Below, piece after piece: positions 29,723-30,926 of a stretch of 30,926 nt of DNA. Made by a program: the position numbers and the translations under genes. The stretch is taken from positions 1 through 30,926 of the forward strand of contig CAZSFD010000061.1 of NCBI GenBank assembly GCA_964606085.1, in the 5' to 3' direction. Position 1 is the first letter of the stretch. Every line of letters starts with the position of its first letter. This DNA comes from CAIQJJ01 sp964606085. GTDB lineage: Bacteria; Chloroflexota; Anaerolineae; Anaerolineales; UBA4823. The notes beneath the pieces are model-generated. The model did not search any database and was not told where the DNA came from. It worked only from the letters and a program-made list of their open reading frames with translations.

Positions 29723-30925
29723 TTACTTGATGATCTTGGTGATGACACCCGCACCGACGGTCAGACCGCCTTCGCGAATGGCGAACTTCGAGCCTTGCTC
29801 CAACGCCACCGGAATGATCAACTCTACTTCCAGGTTCACGTTGTCGCCAGGCATCACCATCTCCACACCCTCGGGCAGCTTGATGCTGCCCGTCACGTCC
29901 ATCGTCCGAATGTAGAACTGCGGCCGATACCCACTGAAGAACGCCTTGTGACGCCCACCCTCTTCCTTCTTCAGCACGTACACTTCACTCATGAACTTCG
30001 TATGCGGCGTGATGCTCCCTGGCTTCGCAATCACCATGCCACGCTCCACGTCTGTGCGGTCAATACCACGCAGCAACAGACCGCAGTTGTCGCCAGCCAT
30101 GCCTTCATCCAACTGCTTGTGGAACATTTCCACACCCGTACACACCGATGTCTTGCTCTTTTCCTGCAAGCCCACAATTTCTACCGGGTCACCAACCTTG
30201 ATCTTGCCGCGGTCTACACGCCCTGTCACCACCGTGCCGCGACCCTTGATCGAGAACACGTCTTCCACGGGCATCATGAACGGCTTGTCCACATCTCGCA
30301 CCGGCTCTGGAATGTACTCATCCACCACGCGCACCAGTTCCTTGATACACTCGTATTCCGGCGCATTCGGGTCGGTGCTGGCGCTTTCCAACGCAATTTT
30401 GGCACTGCCGCGCACGATGGGCGTCTCGTCCCCGGGGAAACCGTATTCGTTGAGCAGTTCGCGCAGTTCCATCTCGACCAGTTCCAGCAGTTCGGGGTCG
30501 TCCATCATGTCCACTTTGTTGAGGAAGACGACGATGCTGGGCACTTCCACCTGGCGGGCCAGCAACACGTGTTCACGCGTCTGCGGCATTGGGCCGTCGG
30601 GAGCGGCAACGACCAGAATGGCGCCATCCACCTGGGCTGCACCCGTGATCATGTTCTTGATGTAGTCACGGTGGCCGGGCATGTCTACGTGGGCATAGTG
30701 ACGCTTGTCGCTCTGGTATTCCACGTGGGCGATATTGATGGTGATGCCGCGCGCCTTTTCTTCGGGGGCGTTGTCAATCTGGTCGTAGGCGCGAAATTCT
30801 GCCAGCCCGCGGAAGCCACACCACTTGGTGATGGCGGCCGTCAGCGTGGTCTTGCCGTGGTCAATGTGTCCCATCGTACCCACGTTCATGTGGGGCTTGG
30901 AACGATCAAATTTTTGCTTGGCCAT
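29723..30925 (-). CDS. tuf: Elongation factor Tu
   Basis: 400 residues, complete; the ATG is 1 nt from the window edge, so its promoter and any fus/rpsG/rpsL upstream are not visible. Delivers aminoacyl-tRNA to the ribosome as a GTPase. G1 is GHIDHGKT (19-26), switch I RGITI (59-63), G3 DMPGH (81-85), G4 NKVD (136-139), G5 SAK (174-176); beta-barrel domains 2 and 3 follow, with SGYRPQFYIRTMDVTG and the terminal GRTVGAG-like block GLTVGAGVITKIIK. Odd residues: M82 and R86 replace the Cys and Ala of the common bacterial DCPGHADY, and the P-loop reads GHIDHGK rather than GHVDHGK. Confidence 0.97.
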   Translation of the reverse strand: MAKQKFDRSKPHMNVGTMGHIDHGKTTLTAAITKWCGFRGLAEFRAYDQIDNAPEEKARGITINIAHVEYQSDKRHYAHVDMPGHRDYIKNMITGAAQVDGAILVVAAPDGPMPQTREHVLLARQVEVPSIVVFLNKVDMMDDPELLELVEMELRELLNEYGFPGDETPIVRGSAKIALESASTDPNAPEYECIKELVRVVDEYIPEPVRDVDKPFMMPVEDVFSIKGRGTVVTGRVDRGKIKVGDPVEIVGLQEKSKTSVCTGVEMFHKQLDEGMAGDNCGLLLRGIDRTDVERGMVIAKPGSITPHTKFMSEVYVLKKEEGGRHKAFFSGYRPQFYIRTMDVTGSIKLPEGVEMVMPGDNVNLEVELIIPVALEQGSKFAIREGGLTVGAGVITKIIK

Positions 30926-30926
30926 A

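Overview
The window carries the conserved tuf-S10-spc-alpha ribosomal protein cluster of a bacterium, entirely on the minus strand (about 30925 down to 11287). A short plus-strand CBS-domain gene and one giant minus-strand gene for a secreted protein follow, and at the left edge is the 3' end of an unrecognised plus-strand gene. The organism is most likely a member of the Chloroflexota, probably Anaerolineae/Caldilineae-like. This is inferred from the EF-Tu N-terminus (MAKQKF..KPH.NVGT), Zn-binding forms of S4, S14 and L36, the alpha operon running on into truA-rplM-rpsI, and the huge beta-helix/FG-GAP secreted protein ending in a FLPVI-type tail. It was not tested against a database.

Layout from right to left, in the direction of transcription: tuf, rpsJ, a 249-nt gap, rplC, rplD, rplW, rplB, rpsS, rplV, rpsC, rplP, rpmC, rpsQ, rplN, rplX, rplE, rpsN, rpsH, rplF, rplR, rpsE, rpmD, rplO, secY, adk, map, a 103-nt gap holding a promoter where infA would be expected, rpmJ, rpsM, rpsK, rpsD, rpoA, rplQ, truA, rplM, rpsI, mazG. 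Most genes are 0-25 nt apart or overlap, as expected of a co-transcribed translation operon. It supplies ribosomal proteins of both subunits, the Sec translocon channel, adenylate kinase, Met aminopeptidase, the RNA polymerase alpha subunit and a tRNA pseudouridine synthase.

The most unusual signal lies between the genes. Six of the longer gaps in this cluster (mazG/rpsI, truA/rplQ, rpoA/rpsD, rplP/rpsC, rpsS/rplB, rplC/rpsJ) each hold a different short sequence built the same way. It is a degenerate tandem repeat with a 7-nt period (8-nt in one case), arranged as two complementary arms that can fold into a hairpin, and it starts at or within about 10 nt of the stop codon of the upstream gene. 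The sequences differ from site to site while the period, inverted symmetry and position are shared. None has a U-tract like an intrinsic terminator. I do not recognise this as a named element family in this phylum; the nearest parallel I know is the short tandem heptamer repeats of filamentous cyanobacteria.

The left third is dominated by a protein of about 3377 residues with a signal peptide. It has three right-handed beta-helix blocks, a seven-Asp-box BNR-like propeller set inside a beta-helix, duplicated Ig-like modules, two IPT/TIG-like domains, seven FG-GAP calcium-type repeats, an ASPIC/UnbV domain, CARDB-like domains and two SbsA-type Ig domains. A canonical promoter precedes it and a strong hairpin terminator follows it. 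The CBS-domain gene is divergent from it and shares a bidirectional terminator with the end of mazG.
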